Below are positions 1 through 8,205 of a DNA stretch of 64,000 nucleotides, in pieces. Below the pieces are notes generated by a model that did not search any database, had not been told where the DNA came from, and worked only from the letters and a program-made list of their open reading frames with translations. Made by a program: the position numbers and the translations under genes. The first letter of the stretch is position 1. Each line of letters opens with the position of its first letter. This stretch comes from Bacteroides salyersiae WAL 10018 = DSM 18765 = JCM 12988 (GTDB lineage: Bacteria > Bacteroidota > Bacteroidia > Bacteroidales > Bacteroidaceae): assembly GCF_000381365.1 (NCBI RefSeq), contig NZ_KB905468.1:186001-250000 (forward strand). The letters are read 5' to 3'.

Positions 1-927
1 CATGTCAATATCCCCAACCATGAGACACTCTTTCATATGGGCGACCAAGTATTCATCGTCTGTTCGGAAGAGGACGCGGAAGCTATTACCGCTTTCATAG
101 GAAAAGAAGTACAAGTGGATTGGGAAAAACAGGATATGCCGATGGTATCACGCCGTATCTTGATTACCAAATCAGAAATTAACGGAAAGAAGTTGGGAGA
201 TATGCACTTCCGTGGCATGTTTGGTGTTAATGTCACCCGTGTCAACCGTTCGGGAATGGACCTGTTTGCCGACCCGCATCTGACCCTGCAAGTAGGTGAC
301 CGGGTGATGGTAGTAGGCCAGCAGGATGCGGTAGAACGCGTTGCCAATGTACTGGGTAATTCTCTGAAACGCCTTGACCACCCGAATATCGTTACTATCT
401 TTGTCGGTATATTCTTAGGAATCTTTTTAGGCAGTTTGCCTATTGCTTTCCCCGGCATGCCAACTCCGGTAAAATTAGGTCTGGCAGGCGGCCCGTTGGT
501 AGTAGCCATCCTGATCGGACGTTTCGGATATAAACTTCATTTGGTAACTTACACAACAATGAGTGCCAATCTGATGTTGCGCGAAATAGGAATTGTATTG
601 TTTCTTGCGAGTGTCGGTATCGAGGCGGGAGCAAACTTTGTACATACAGTAGTCGAAGGAGACGGTTTGTTGTATGTAGGTTACGGTTTCCTCATCACAG
701 TTATCCCACTATTGATCATCGGTGCAATTGCACGTCTGTATTATAAGGTGAACTATTTTACCCTGATGGGACTTATCGCCGGTAGTAATACCGATCCCCC
801 TGCATTGGCTTACTCTACTCAGGCTTCAAACAATGACGCACCAGCCGTAGGATACTCAACCGTATATCCGTTGACAATGTTCCTGCGTATTCTGGCCGGG
901 CAAATGATCTTACTTTTAATGATGTAG
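1..927 (+). CDS. AspT/YidE-type membrane carrier, 3' part (truncated by window edge)
   Basis: The reading frame is open from base 1, so the gene starts upstream and only its last 308 codons are here. The visible part begins with a soluble RCK_C/TrkA-C-like domain (about residues 10-125 of the fragment, with the phrase LQVGDRVMVVG). It continues into a five- or six-helix membrane domain (about 130-308) ending in the SNTDPPALAY and NDAPAVGYS motifs typical of the C-terminal half of the aspartate-alanine antiporter fold. The family (AspT, YidE, YbjL) consists of two such membrane halves flanking two RCK_C domains, and members exchange amino acids or dicarboxylates. The true substrate cannot be read from sequence. 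A strong hairpin terminator follows the stop. Confidence 0.85.
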   Translation, partial: HVNIPNHETLFHMGDQVFIVCSEEDAEAITAFIGKEVQVDWEKQDMPMVSRRILITKSEINGKKLGDMHFRGMFGVNVTRVNRSGMDLFADPHLTLQVGDRVMVVGQQDAVERVANVLGNSLKRLDHPNIVTIFVGIFLGIFLGSLPIAFPGMPTPVKLGLAGGPLVVAILIGRFGYKLHLVTYTTMSANLMLREIGIVLFLASVGIEAGANFVHTVVEGDGLLYVGYGFLITVIPLLIIGAIARLYYKVNYFTLMGLIAGSNTDPPALAYSTQASNNDAPAVGYSTVYPLTMFLRILAGQMILLLMM

Positions 928-956
928 CTTAACCGCCCACATTCCATTCTTTATAA

Positions 957-1009
957 AATAAGAGCGTACACTTTGAAACGGTTCAAGATGTACGCTCTTA
1001 TTATTTTTA
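957..1009 (+). terminator. Rho-independent terminator after the AspT-like gene
   Basis: Perfect 14-bp arms (957-970 and 989-1002) are followed by a T-rich run. The hairpin lies 30 bp after the stop codon of the preceding carrier gene. Confidence 0.85.
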
Positions 1010-1571
1010 TGAGAAACGAGTAAAGTTCATTTTATCAATATGTCAAATAGATATTCCTACCCCATGCAGAATTCGTTCTATCCATACTCTTTAAACCATG
1101 TTCTCTAAAACCTCCTTCATTTCCAAACTTATAAAATCAAATTATCCGGTTTATAAACAAATAGCAAACAAATATCTTTCATTAAAAAAAATCACCGTAC
1201 AAACGAGCCTTGATTCATGCATCCGTCTCACTTTTTAATATTCCAAAGCAATCAAAAGCAAACCATCAGTCAGCTTCCAAAAACGATCTTTAAAGGAGAT
1301 TTTATTTTTCCCGTAGAGTCTCTAATAGTTTCTCGTAGAGTTTCGAGTCGTTCCTCGTAGAGAAACCGAATTTATCACACCGGTATAATTGAAATAACCT
1401 ACCGAGAAAAGCCACATATTTATCCCCAAAAATGCCCCAATATGCATAAAGAAATAAATATTATTCAGTTTATTATGCGGTTTATTCTCTAATTACATCT
1501 ATATTTGAAAAGTACATGTCACAGAAACGAACAATATAAGAACAAAAAGACAGCCAAACCAAGTTTTCTTT
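1010..1571. other. Gene-free stretch with three CGTAGAG repeats
   Basis: No convincing ORF is present on either strand. The only structure seen is the heptamer CGTAGAG at 1312, 1334 and 1355, spaced 22 and 21 bp apart, with the last two copies bracketed by an inverted GTTTCTC/GAGAAAC pair (1329-1335, 1359-1365). The rest is AT-rich and unremarkable. Confidence 0.5.
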
Positions 1572-1611
1572 TAAAAAAGGTGTACGCTCCTTTTTTCAGA
1601 AAGCATACACC
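1572..1611 (-). terminator. Terminator of the cytidylate-kinase-like gene
   Basis: On the minus strand, 10-bp arms GGTGTATGCT/AGCGTACACC (one wobble pair) at 1602-1611 and 1579-1588 are followed by a run of Ts. This sits just beyond the stop at 1623. Confidence 0.8.
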
Positions 1612-1622
1612 TGCCAAATGTT

Positions 1623-2252
1623 TTATAATCCCAATTTTCTCACTACAAACTCTTCTATAAACCTCACTGTACCTTCGATTCCCAACGCAGAAGAGTCGAT
1701 ACAGAGATGATAAGTAGCCGCCGCTCCCCAAGTCTTATAGCTGTAGTAATTATAGTATTCCGAACGTTTCTTATCCGCCTTTTCCATCATCCCTTCCGCG
1801 TCTTCTTCACTGATGCCATGCATGTTCCGGAGACGTTCTATACGATCTTCCTTTGAGGCGGATATGAAGATATTCACACAACGCGGATGATCCCGCAGAA
1901 TGTAATCGGCACAACGTCCTACAAACAAACAGGATTTTGTAGCAGCCAGATTACGGATAACATCGCTTTGGATTTTGAAAAGGGCATCATTACTCAAGCA
2001 ATTTGTGCAAGGCACAGCTCCATCACTGATAAAAGGAAAACGCATGCCAAACAAGCCACCTATAATACCTTGAGAAGCTTTTTCATCAGCCTTTTCAAAA
2101 AACTCCTTGCACAGCCCGCTCTCTTCCGACGCAAGATTTATCAGTTCCTTATCATAAAAGTCAATTCCCAAACGGGCGGCCAACTTCTCGCCTATTTCTT
2201 TTCCGCCGCTTCCCAACTGGCGACCGATATTAATAACATAATTACTGTTCAT
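1623..2252 (-). CDS. Cytidylate kinase-like family protein
   Basis: A 209-residue cytosolic protein of the cytidylate-kinase-like (AAA/P-loop) family. It opens with INIGRQLGSGGKEIGEKLA, a degenerate nucleoside-kinase P-loop, followed by the LGIDFYDKELI segment found in Cmk-like proteins. The LID region carries basic residues (SKEDRIERLR) and the C-terminus has the YKTWGAAATYHLCIDSSALG motif common to the family. This is not the essential cmk: the P-loop lacks the canonical GPxGSGKST, and this Bacteroidales paralogue group has no proven substrate. It is a single-gene unit with its own terminator, bounded upstream by a palindromic repeat. Confidence 0.8.
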   Translation of the reverse strand: MNSNYVINIGRQLGSGGKEIGEKLAARLGIDFYDKELINLASEESGLCKEFFEKADEKASQGIIGGLFGMRFPFISDGAVPCTNCLSNDALFKIQSDVIRNLAATKSCLFVGRCADYILRDHPRCVNIFISASKEDRIERLRNMHGISEEDAEGMMEKADKKRSEYYNYYSYKTWGAAATYHLCIDSSALGIEGTVRFIEEFVVRKLGL

Positions 2253-2265
2253 AATACATTTTGTT

Positions 2266-2382
2266 TAGAAGCCTCTCCCCAACCCTCTCCGTGGGAGAGG
2301 GGGATAGATACCGTTGTTTATTAACCGGTTACAAAACCAACTTAACTCCCTTTCCCACGGAGAAGGTTGGGGAGAGACTTCA
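2266..2382. repeat. Palindromic intergenic repeat (CTCTCCCCAACC type)
   Basis: Two inverted arms of about 32 bp (about 2271-2303 and 2346-2378) share CTCTCCCCAACC and CCGTGGGA blocks with a few mismatches, around a 42-bp loop. It lies between divergent genes and looks like a dispersed REP/MITE-like palindrome rather than a terminator for either gene. Confidence 0.65.
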
Positions 2383-2433
2383 TTTTTATTAGTTTTGAAG
2401 CAAACATACGGATTATTTCTGAAAAAAAGAAAT

Positions 2434-2590
2434 AATAATATGTCAATTAAATAATGTGTCGGTGTGCCAATATGCCAATGTGCCAATTGGCTGTGCTATA
2501 CTGATATTTTATAGGGGCTAATCAGTACATGGCTTAGTTGGTATATCAAATAATCGGTACATTGGCACATTATTTAATTGACATATTATT
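2434..2590. repeat. 157-bp element with perfect 25-bp terminal inverted repeats
   Basis: The outer arms 2434-2458 and 2566-2590 are perfect reverse complements over 25 bp. Inside the left arm are three tandem copies of (G/A)TGCCAAT (2463-2485), and the right arm carries the inverse ATTGGCAC. No ORF is present. The right arm ends about 40 bp before the promoter of the downstream MATE gene. Confidence 0.75.
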
Positions 2591-2628
2591 TATTACCAAT
2601 TGGTAATTTTTTCCTGTATTTCCTGCCG

Positions 2629-2636
2629 TATCTTTG
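2629..2636 (+). promoter_or_regulatory. -7 box of the MATE gene, 4 nt before the ATG
   Basis: TATCTTTG matches the Bacteroides TAnnTTTG element exactly. It ends four bases before the ATG at 2641, so the predicted transcript start falls on or next to that ATG. No clear -33 TTTG lies 19-21 bp upstream. Confidence 0.5.
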
Positions 2637-2640
2637 CAAC

Positions 2641-4047
2641 ATGAAAAAGAAAGAAAATATGGAAATGAAAGATAGTATTGACTTCGGAGCGATGAATATT
2701 TCCAAGCTGTTTCGCAAATTATTGATTCCAACAGTATTGGGAATGGTTTTCTCCGCTATATTTGTAATAACGGACGGTATATTCGTAGGTAAAGGGGTAG
2801 GCAGTGATGCGCTGGCAGCAGTCAACATTACCGCACCGCTGTTTATGATCACTACCGGCATCGGATTGATGTTCGGCGTAGGAGCATCGGTCGTTGCTTC
2901 CATTCATTTATCGCACGGGAAACAAAAAGTTGCCGGTATCAACATCACGCAGGCGCTTGTTTTTTCATCGTTACTGATATTCCTGCTATCTGCCTTTTGC
3001 TTCTTCCTGATAGAGCCTGTCGGCAGATTATTGGGAAGTTCGGACCGGCTGTTACCGTTGGTTGCAGAATATATGAATTGGTATGTCCCATTTCTCGTAT
3101 TCTACCTGTTGCTCAATGCAGGGATGTTCTTTGTCCGTCTTGACGGCGCACCGAATTACGCCATGTGGTGCAATGCCATTGCAGCAATTGCCAATATCGT
3201 ACTCGATTATATTTTCATCTTCATTTTCGGATGGGGATTGATGGGGGCAGCCTTTGCCACAAGCATAGGTACGATGATAGGCGGCTTGATGACCTTGATC
3301 TATCTGTTGTGTTTTTCCCGATCATTTAGATTACATCCTGTCAAACTAAGCCTTAAAAGCATTCGCCTAACTTTACGTAACATCGGTTATATGGTAAAAC
3401 TGGGTTCTTCGGCCTTCATAAGTGAAGCCTCGATAGCATGCATGATGTTTTTAGGCAATTATGTATTTATCCGTCATTTGGGTGAAGACGGAGTAGCCGC
3501 TTTCAGCATTGTCTGTTATTTCTTTCCCATTATATTCATGGTATACAATGCCATAGCGCAATCGGTACAGCCTATCATCAGCTATAATTTTGGAGCCGGC
3601 AGTAAGGATCGGGTACATCAAGCTTTCCGGTTATCCATAAAAACAGCTCTCGTCTGTGGAATCTGTTTTTTCATTCTGACAGTAATATGTAATCGGGACA
3701 TCGTGTCATTGTTCATCGATCGTAGCTACGGTGCTTACGACATTGCAGTAGCAGGAATTCCGTATTTCGCCATCGGATATCTCTTTTTTGCTTTCAACAT
3801 GGTTAGTATAGGCTATTATCAGAGTATAGAACGAGCACACCGGGCTACTGTTATCACCTTGCTGCGCGGTGTGGTATTTATGCTCATCGGATTCACAGTA
3901 TTACCTCATTTTTTAGGGGTCAGAGGCATATGGCTGGCAGTCCCTTTGGCAGAATTACTAACATTTATTTATATTGTAATAATTTACCTGAAAGATCGTT
4001 TCCTACCCCACCGGGGAAATGTATCTTTGCAGCATGGACACATTTAA
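2641..4047 (+). CDS. MATE family efflux transporter
   Basis: About 468 residues with 12 predicted membrane helices in two homologous halves. The N-terminal half has the TVLGMVFSAIFVITDGIFVG segment and the motif pattern of MATE (NorM/DinF-like) exporters, which extrude drugs or metabolites in exchange for Na+ or H+. The frame extends upstream to 2578, but those codons precede the promoter box, so 2641 is preferred; ATGs at 2659 and 2665 are alternatives. The stop codon lies inside the start of the Crp-like gene (14-bp overlap), so the two form a transport/regulator pair. The substrate is unknown. Confidence 0.85.
   Translation: MKKKENMEMKDSIDFGAMNISKLFRKLLIPTVLGMVFSAIFVITDGIFVGKGVGSDALAAVNITAPLFMITTGIGLMFGVGASVVASIHLSHGKQKVAGINITQALVFSSLLIFLLSAFCFFLIEPVGRLLGSSDRLLPLVAEYMNWYVPFLVFYLLLNAGMFFVRLDGAPNYAMWCNAIAAIANIVLDYIFIFIFGWGLMGAAFATSIGTMIGGLMTLIYLLCFSRSFRLHPVKLSLKSIRLTLRNIGYMVKLGSSAFISEASIACMMFLGNYVFIRHLGEDGVAAFSIVCYFFPIIFMVYNAIAQSVQPIISYNFGAGSKDRVHQAFRLSIKTALVCGICFFILTVICNRDIVSLFIDRSYGAYDIAVAGIPYFAIGYLFFAFNMVSIGYYQSIERAHRATVITLLRGVVFMLIGFTVLPHFLGVRGIWLAVPLAELLTFIYIVIIYLKDRFLPHRGNVSLQHGHI
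4022..4029 (+). promoter_or_regulatory. -7 box for the Crp-like gene inside the MATE coding end
   Basis: A second exact TATCTTTG lies in the last codons of the MATE gene, again four bases before an ATG (4034). TTTC lies 19 bp upstream (3999-4002) as a weak -33. The context TATCTTTGCAGCATG nearly copies TATCTTTGCAACATG at 2629. Confidence 0.45.
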
Positions 4048-4612
4048 AGAAAAATTCCGGATCAGATACCATTTATCCGAAACAGATGTAGTGACTTTAT
4101 TAAGCCACATGAAAGAGGTATACTTCAAAAAGAAGGAGGTGATTGTTCGCGAAGGTTCCAGAAATACTAATTTATATCTTATTAAAAAGGGAATCTGGCG
4201 AGCACATTATCTGAAAGACGGGATAGATACGACTATCTGGTTCGCTTCAGAGGGAGAAGCCGCTTTTTCCATCTGGGGATATGCAGACAATTCTTATTCG
4301 CAGATCAGCATAGAGGTAATGTCCGACAGCATTGCCTATTGTATCTCCGGTGCAAAATTAAATGAATTATATTACACATCCGTAGGGTTGGCCAATTTAG
4401 GCAGACGACTCATGGAACACCAATTATTGACTACGGAAAACTGGCTCATCAGTGCCGGCAGTCCCAAAGCCAAAGAACGATATCTTACACTGATAAAAGA
4501 AACACCGGAACTTTTACAATACGTTCCGCTAAAGTACATCGCCTCTTATTTATGGATAACCCCACAATCACTGAGCAGAATAAGAGCAGAAATAAAAAAA
4601 ATAAGTAGGTAA
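4034..4612 (+). CDS. Crp/Fnr family transcriptional regulator
   Basis: A 192-residue protein with an N-terminal cyclic-nucleotide-binding-type beta-barrel (about 15-110, including KKEVIVREGSRNTNLYLIKKG) and a short C-terminal helix-turn-helix (about 160-190, KYIASYLWITPQSLSRIRAE). Many Bacteroidetes members of this family do not bind cAMP, and the PRAARSA-type phosphate cassette is not visible here. The start at 4034 gives MDTFKEKF; an in-frame ATG at 4019 lies before the promoter box. Overlap with the MATE gene suggests it controls that exporter. Confidence 0.8.
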   Translation: MDTFKEKFRIRYHLSETDVVTLLSHMKEVYFKKKEVIVREGSRNTNLYLIKKGIWRAHYLKDGIDTTIWFASEGEAAFSIWGYADNSYSQISIEVMSDSIAYCISGAKLNELYYTSVGLANLGRRLMEHQLLTTENWLISAGSPKAKERYLTLIKETPELLQYVPLKYIASYLWITPQSLSRIRAEIKKISR

Positions 4613-4780
4613 GTAGTTAAGTAGTCAAGTAGCAAGTAGTAAATAGTCAATAAGTAGTCAAGGAAAGTACATCAAACAAATCATTTCTACTTAACTACTT
4701 ACTACTTAACTACTTACTACTTGACTACTTACTACTTAACACCACTTACTACTTAACACCACTTACTACTTAACGCTACT
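4604..4780. repeat. AAGTAGT repeat array with inverted second arm
   Basis: About six imperfect units of AAGTAGTTAAGTAGTC (4604-4662) are followed by a 25-bp spacer. Complementary units ACTACTTAACTACTT then run from about 4687 to 4780, so the whole can fold into a long imperfect hairpin. The array begins right at the stop of the Crp-like gene. Related arrays lie at 9222-9360 and 60418-60471. Confidence 0.75.
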
Positions 4781-4825
4781 CGCTACTGTATATGAATGAT
4801 TCAAGCCAAATGCCTACGGCCGGCA

Positions 4826-6184
4826 TTACCCGTTGGTCATTTTACGAAACTGGCGAAACTGCCACCAAAGCATAAGACCGGAAACAATACTTGCTGCCAG
4901 ATCGGATGCCGGCATACTGACCCATACTCCCGTCTGCCCATAGAAATGAGGCAAGATGAGCAGACAAGGAACAAGAAACAACATCTGACGGGTAAGTGAC
5001 AGGAATATAGCTTTACCGGCCATACCGATACTTTGAAAGAAGTTGGACGTAACCATTTGAAAACCGACAATGGGGAAAAACATCACCACAATGCGATACC
5101 CTTCTGCCGAAAGGCGTATCAACTCCGCATCCGATGTAAATATGGATACAATCAATTCGGGAATAAATACCCCCAATAAAAATCCGGTAGTAGTAACAAT
5201 GGTAGCCCCGATAATAGTCAGTTTCAACACCTGGGTAACACGGGGATACTGACGGGCACCAAAGTTATAACCGGCAATAGGCTGCATTCCCTGATTCAGC
5301 CCCAGCACAATCATCACAAAAACGAACACGAGCCGGTTGACAATACCAAAAGCACCGATAGCAAGATCTCCTCCATAACGTTTTAAACCTTGATTGATCA
5401 GAATCACGATAAAGCAGGAAGCCAGATTCATTAAAAAAGGAGACATACCGATCGCCAATGAATCAAACACGATTTTACGTTTCAGACGAAAGATTCCCCG
5501 ATGGAAATGCAGCAGTTCCTCTTTATTGCTGAATAATTTAAATTGCCACATCAGCGCAATAACCTGTGCCACAATGGTGGCAATGGCCGCTCCGCGAATC
5601 CCCCAATCGAAGACAAAAATAAACAACGGATCGAGTATCGTGTTAATCACCACCGTAGCAATCGTCGCATACATCGCTTTTTGAGGGTGACCGGCAGAAC
5701 GAAGCACAGCATTCAGCCCCAGATAAAGATGGGTAACGACATTACCCAACAAAATCACTTCCATATAGTCGCGGGCATAACCGATAGTAGCCTCACTTCC
5801 GCCAAAGAAATAGAGAATAGGGTCGAGAAATAGAAGCGTAAGAACAGTAAACGCCAAACCGATAATAATATTCAGTACCAAAACATTGCCAAGAACACGC
5901 TGAGCCGTGTCATAATCCTTCTGACCGAGTTTTACAGACACCAATGTGGCCGCTCCTACTCCAACCAATGAACCGAATGCGGCGGCAAGATTCATCAATG
6001 GGAAAGTCAATGCCAGACCGGAAATTGCCATACGTCCCACACCATGCCCGATAAAAATACTGTCCACCATATTATAAAGAGAAGATGCCGTCATGGCAAT
6101 GATAGCCGGTACCGCATATTGTATCAAAAGTTTTCCAATCTTTTCCGTCCCCAACGCCGTGGGGGTCTTCTGTCCTGTAGTCAT
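4826..6184 (-). CDS. MATE family efflux transporter
   Basis: 452 residues with 12 predicted helices. The N-terminus is short and polar (MTTGQKTPTALGTEKIGKLL), then membrane segments start at about residue 22 (AVPAIIAMTASSLYNMVDSIF). GHGVGRMAISGLALTFPLMN and NQGMQPIAGYNFGA are typical MATE signatures. It is only distantly similar to the MATE at 2641, so the two are separate exporters rather than a recent duplication. A good Bacteroides promoter (6210-6241) lies 26 bp upstream of the start. The substrate is not predictable. Confidence 0.88.
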   Translation of the reverse strand: MTTGQKTPTALGTEKIGKLLIQYAVPAIIAMTASSLYNMVDSIFIGHGVGRMAISGLALTFPLMNLAAAFGSLVGVGAATLVSVKLGQKDYDTAQRVLGNVLVLNIIIGLAFTVLTLLFLDPILYFFGGSEATIGYARDYMEVILLGNVVTHLYLGLNAVLRSAGHPQKAMYATIATVVINTILDPLFIFVFDWGIRGAAIATIVAQVIALMWQFKLFSNKEELLHFHRGIFRLKRKIVFDSLAIGMSPFLMNLASCFIVILINQGLKRYGGDLAIGAFGIVNRLVFVFVMIVLGLNQGMQPIAGYNFGARQYPRVTQVLKLTIIGATIVTTTGFLLGVFIPELIVSIFTSDAELIRLSAEGYRIVVMFFPIVGFQMVTSNFFQSIGMAGKAIFLSLTRQMLFLVPCLLILPHFYGQTGVWVSMPASDLAASIVSGLMLWWQFRQFRKMTNG

Positions 6185-6209
6185 ACTCGTCCTTTTTATT
6201 TTGAGGATG

Positions 6210-6241
6210 CAAAATTAGTGTTTTTCCGAGAACCCGGCAAA
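6210..6241 (-). promoter_or_regulatory. Bacteroides-type promoter of the second MATE gene
   Basis: On the minus strand TTTG (6241-6238), a 20-bp spacer and TAATTTTG (6217-6210) match the consensus -33/-7 elements. Confidence 0.7.
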
Positions 6242-6350
6242 TGAAAAGCCGCTTTAAAATTTCCTCTTTATTAGCAACCGTTCACCTGTCCCAATCTCTC
6301 CTTTGGGCAAATTAGAGAGCTATTCATGCCGTAATATTAAAAATGTTTCG

Positions 6351-6358
6351 TATTTTTG
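6351..6358 (+). promoter_or_regulatory. -7 box of lysS
   Basis: TATTTTTG fits TAnnTTTG and lies 31 bp before the lysS ATG. No clear -33 element was seen. Confidence 0.5.
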
Positions 6359-6388
6359 CCACCAAATATTGAGTTAATACGTAACGAA

Positions 6389-8116
6389 ATGAACCTATTA
6401 GAACTAAGTGAACAGGAAATCATCCGACGTAACAGTCTGAATGAGCTTCGCGCGATGGGTATCGAACCTTATCCCGCAGCAGAGTATGTAACCAATGCTT
6501 TCTCTACAGATATAAAACAGGAATTCAAAGATGAAGACGAACCCCGCATGGTATCCATAGCAGGACGCATGATGAGCCGCCGCGTTATGGGTAAAGCATC
6601 TTTCATTGAATTACAAGATTCCAAAGGACGTATCCAAGTGTATATCACCCGTGACGATATCTGCCCGGAAGAAAACAAAGAGATGTACAATACTGTATTC
6701 AAACGCCTGCTCGACTTAGGTGATTTTATCGGCATCGAAGGCTTTGTATTCCGTACGCAGATGGGTGAAATCAGTATTCACGCCAAGAAACTCACCGTAT
6801 TGTCAAAGTCTATCAAGCCGTTGCCAATTGTAAAATACAAAGACGGTGTGGCATACGATTCTTTTGAAGATCCCGAATTGCGTTACCGCCAGCGTTATGT
6901 TGATTTGGCCGTAAACGAAGGTATCAAAGATATTTTCATCAAACGCACCAAAGTATACAACTCCATGCGTGAGTATTTTAATGAGAAAGGATACATCGAA
7001 GTAGAAACTCCGATTTTGCAGGCCATCCCCGGTGGTGCTGCCGCACGTCCGTTCATTACGCATCACAATGCGCTCGACATGCCATTATACATGCGCATCG
7101 CCAGTGAGCTATACTTGAAACGCCTGATCGTAGGAGGCTTTGAAGGTGTATACGAAATCGGAAAGAACTTCCGTAACGAAGGCATGGACCGTACACACAA
7201 TCCCGAATTCACCTGTATGGAAATATACGTTGCTTACAAAGATTACAACTGGATGATGACATTTACGGAAAACATGATTGAAAAAATCTGTCTGGACGTA
7301 AACGGTACTACCGAAGTAAAAGTAGGCGATAACATCATCAGTTTCAAAGCTCCGTTCAAACGCGTCACTATGCTCGACTCCATCAAAGAGTTTACCGGAT
7401 ATGATCTGAACGGTAAAAGCGAAAGCGAAATACGGGAAATCTGCCAGAAACTGAATATGGAGATTGACGACACCATGGGTAAAGGCAAGTTGATCGATGA
7501 AATCTTCGGTGAATTCTGTGAAGGCAATTATATACAACCGACATTCATAACCGATTATCCGATTGAAATGTCACCGTTGACCAAACGCCACCGGGATAAT
7601 CCGGAACTAACCGAACGTTTTGAATTAATGGTGAACGGCAAAGAATTGTGTAATGCTTACTCTGAATTAAATGATCCTATCGACCAGCTGGAACGTTTTG
7701 AAGAACAAATGCGCCTGAGCGAAAAAGGAGATGATGAAGCCATGATTATCGACAAGGACTTCATACGTGCATTGGAATATGGTATGCCGCCGACATCAGG
7801 TATGGGCATCGGTATGGACCGTCTGACGATGTTGATGACCGGAGAAACAACGATTCAGGAAGTATTGTTCTTCCCGCAAATGCGCCCGGAAAAAGTTGTT
7901 AAAAAAGATGCTGTTGTCAAATATACGGAACTGGGCATCCCTGAAGACTGGGTTCCGGTAATTCAGAAAGCCGGCTATAACTTGGTAGAGGAGATGAAAG
8001 ACGTAAACCCACAAAAGTTGCATCAAGAAATTTGCGGACTTAATAAGAAGCATAAGTTGGAACTTACCAACCCTTCTGTAAATGATGTAACCGAATGGAT
8101 ACAGAAAATCAATTAA
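6389..8116 (+). CDS. lysS: Lysyl-tRNA synthetase (class II)
   Basis: 575 residues, cytosolic; charges tRNA-Lys with lysine. The N-terminal OB-fold anticodon-binding domain (about 55-165, VSIAGRMMSRRVMGKASFIE) precedes the class II catalytic core. Motif 2 is FRNEGMDRTHNPEFT and motif 3 is GMGIGMDRLTMLMTG. Length exceeds that of E. coli LysS (505) because of a C-terminal extension after motif 3 (about 70 residues, EDWVPVIQKAGYNLVEEM onward), which is typical of Bacteroidetes LysS. The ATG at 6389 gives MNLLELSEQE, the usual start; an in-frame TTG at 6356 overlaps the promoter. gpsA and pgi follow in the same direction. Confidence 0.95.
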   Translation: MNLLELSEQEIIRRNSLNELRAMGIEPYPAAEYVTNAFSTDIKQEFKDEDEPRMVSIAGRMMSRRVMGKASFIELQDSKGRIQVYITRDDICPEENKEMYNTVFKRLLDLGDFIGIEGFVFRTQMGEISIHAKKLTVLSKSIKPLPIVKYKDGVAYDSFEDPELRYRQRYVDLAVNEGIKDIFIKRTKVYNSMREYFNEKGYIEVETPILQAIPGGAAARPFITHHNALDMPLYMRIASELYLKRLIVGGFEGVYEIGKNFRNEGMDRTHNPEFTCMEIYVAYKDYNWMMTFTENMIEKICLDVNGTTEVKVGDNIISFKAPFKRVTMLDSIKEFTGYDLNGKSESEIREICQKLNMEIDDTMGKGKLIDEIFGEFCEGNYIQPTFITDYPIEMSPLTKRHRDNPELTERFELMVNGKELCNAYSELNDPIDQLERFEEQMRLSEKGDDEAMIIDKDFIRALEYGMPPTSGMGIGMDRLTMLMTGETTIQEVLFFPQMRPEKVVKKDAVVKYTELGIPEDWVPVIQKAGYNLVEEMKDVNPQKLHQEICGLNKKHKLELTNPSVNDVTEWIQKIN

Positions 8117-8205
8117 AAATGAGAAATTAAGAATTAAATATCTGGGAGGAGCGCCCCTCGCTTTCTCCCTTTAATTTTTAATTTTTAATCTTTAATTTCA
8201 TATAT
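8117..8205. repeat. AT-rich inverted repeat between lysS and gpsA
   Basis: Direct units of AATTAAGAATTAAA type on the left are mirrored by TTTAATTTTTAATTTTTAA on the right, around a GC-richer centre. It may act as a weak attenuator or an RNA-stabilising hairpin. No T-run typical of a strong terminator was seen. Confidence 0.45.

Noticed and set aside
33..509. 158-codon ORF on the minus strand
   Set aside because: It is antisense to the AspT-type carrier and has no independent support.
2266..2382. Terminator for the cytidylate-kinase-like gene
   Set aside because: The palindrome is upstream of that gene's start and downstream of nothing that needs ending; its own terminator is at 1572-1611.
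8117..8205. Mobile repeat between lysS and gpsA
   Set aside because: It consists of short, low-complexity AT units; no boundary or second copy in this window to support a mobile element.
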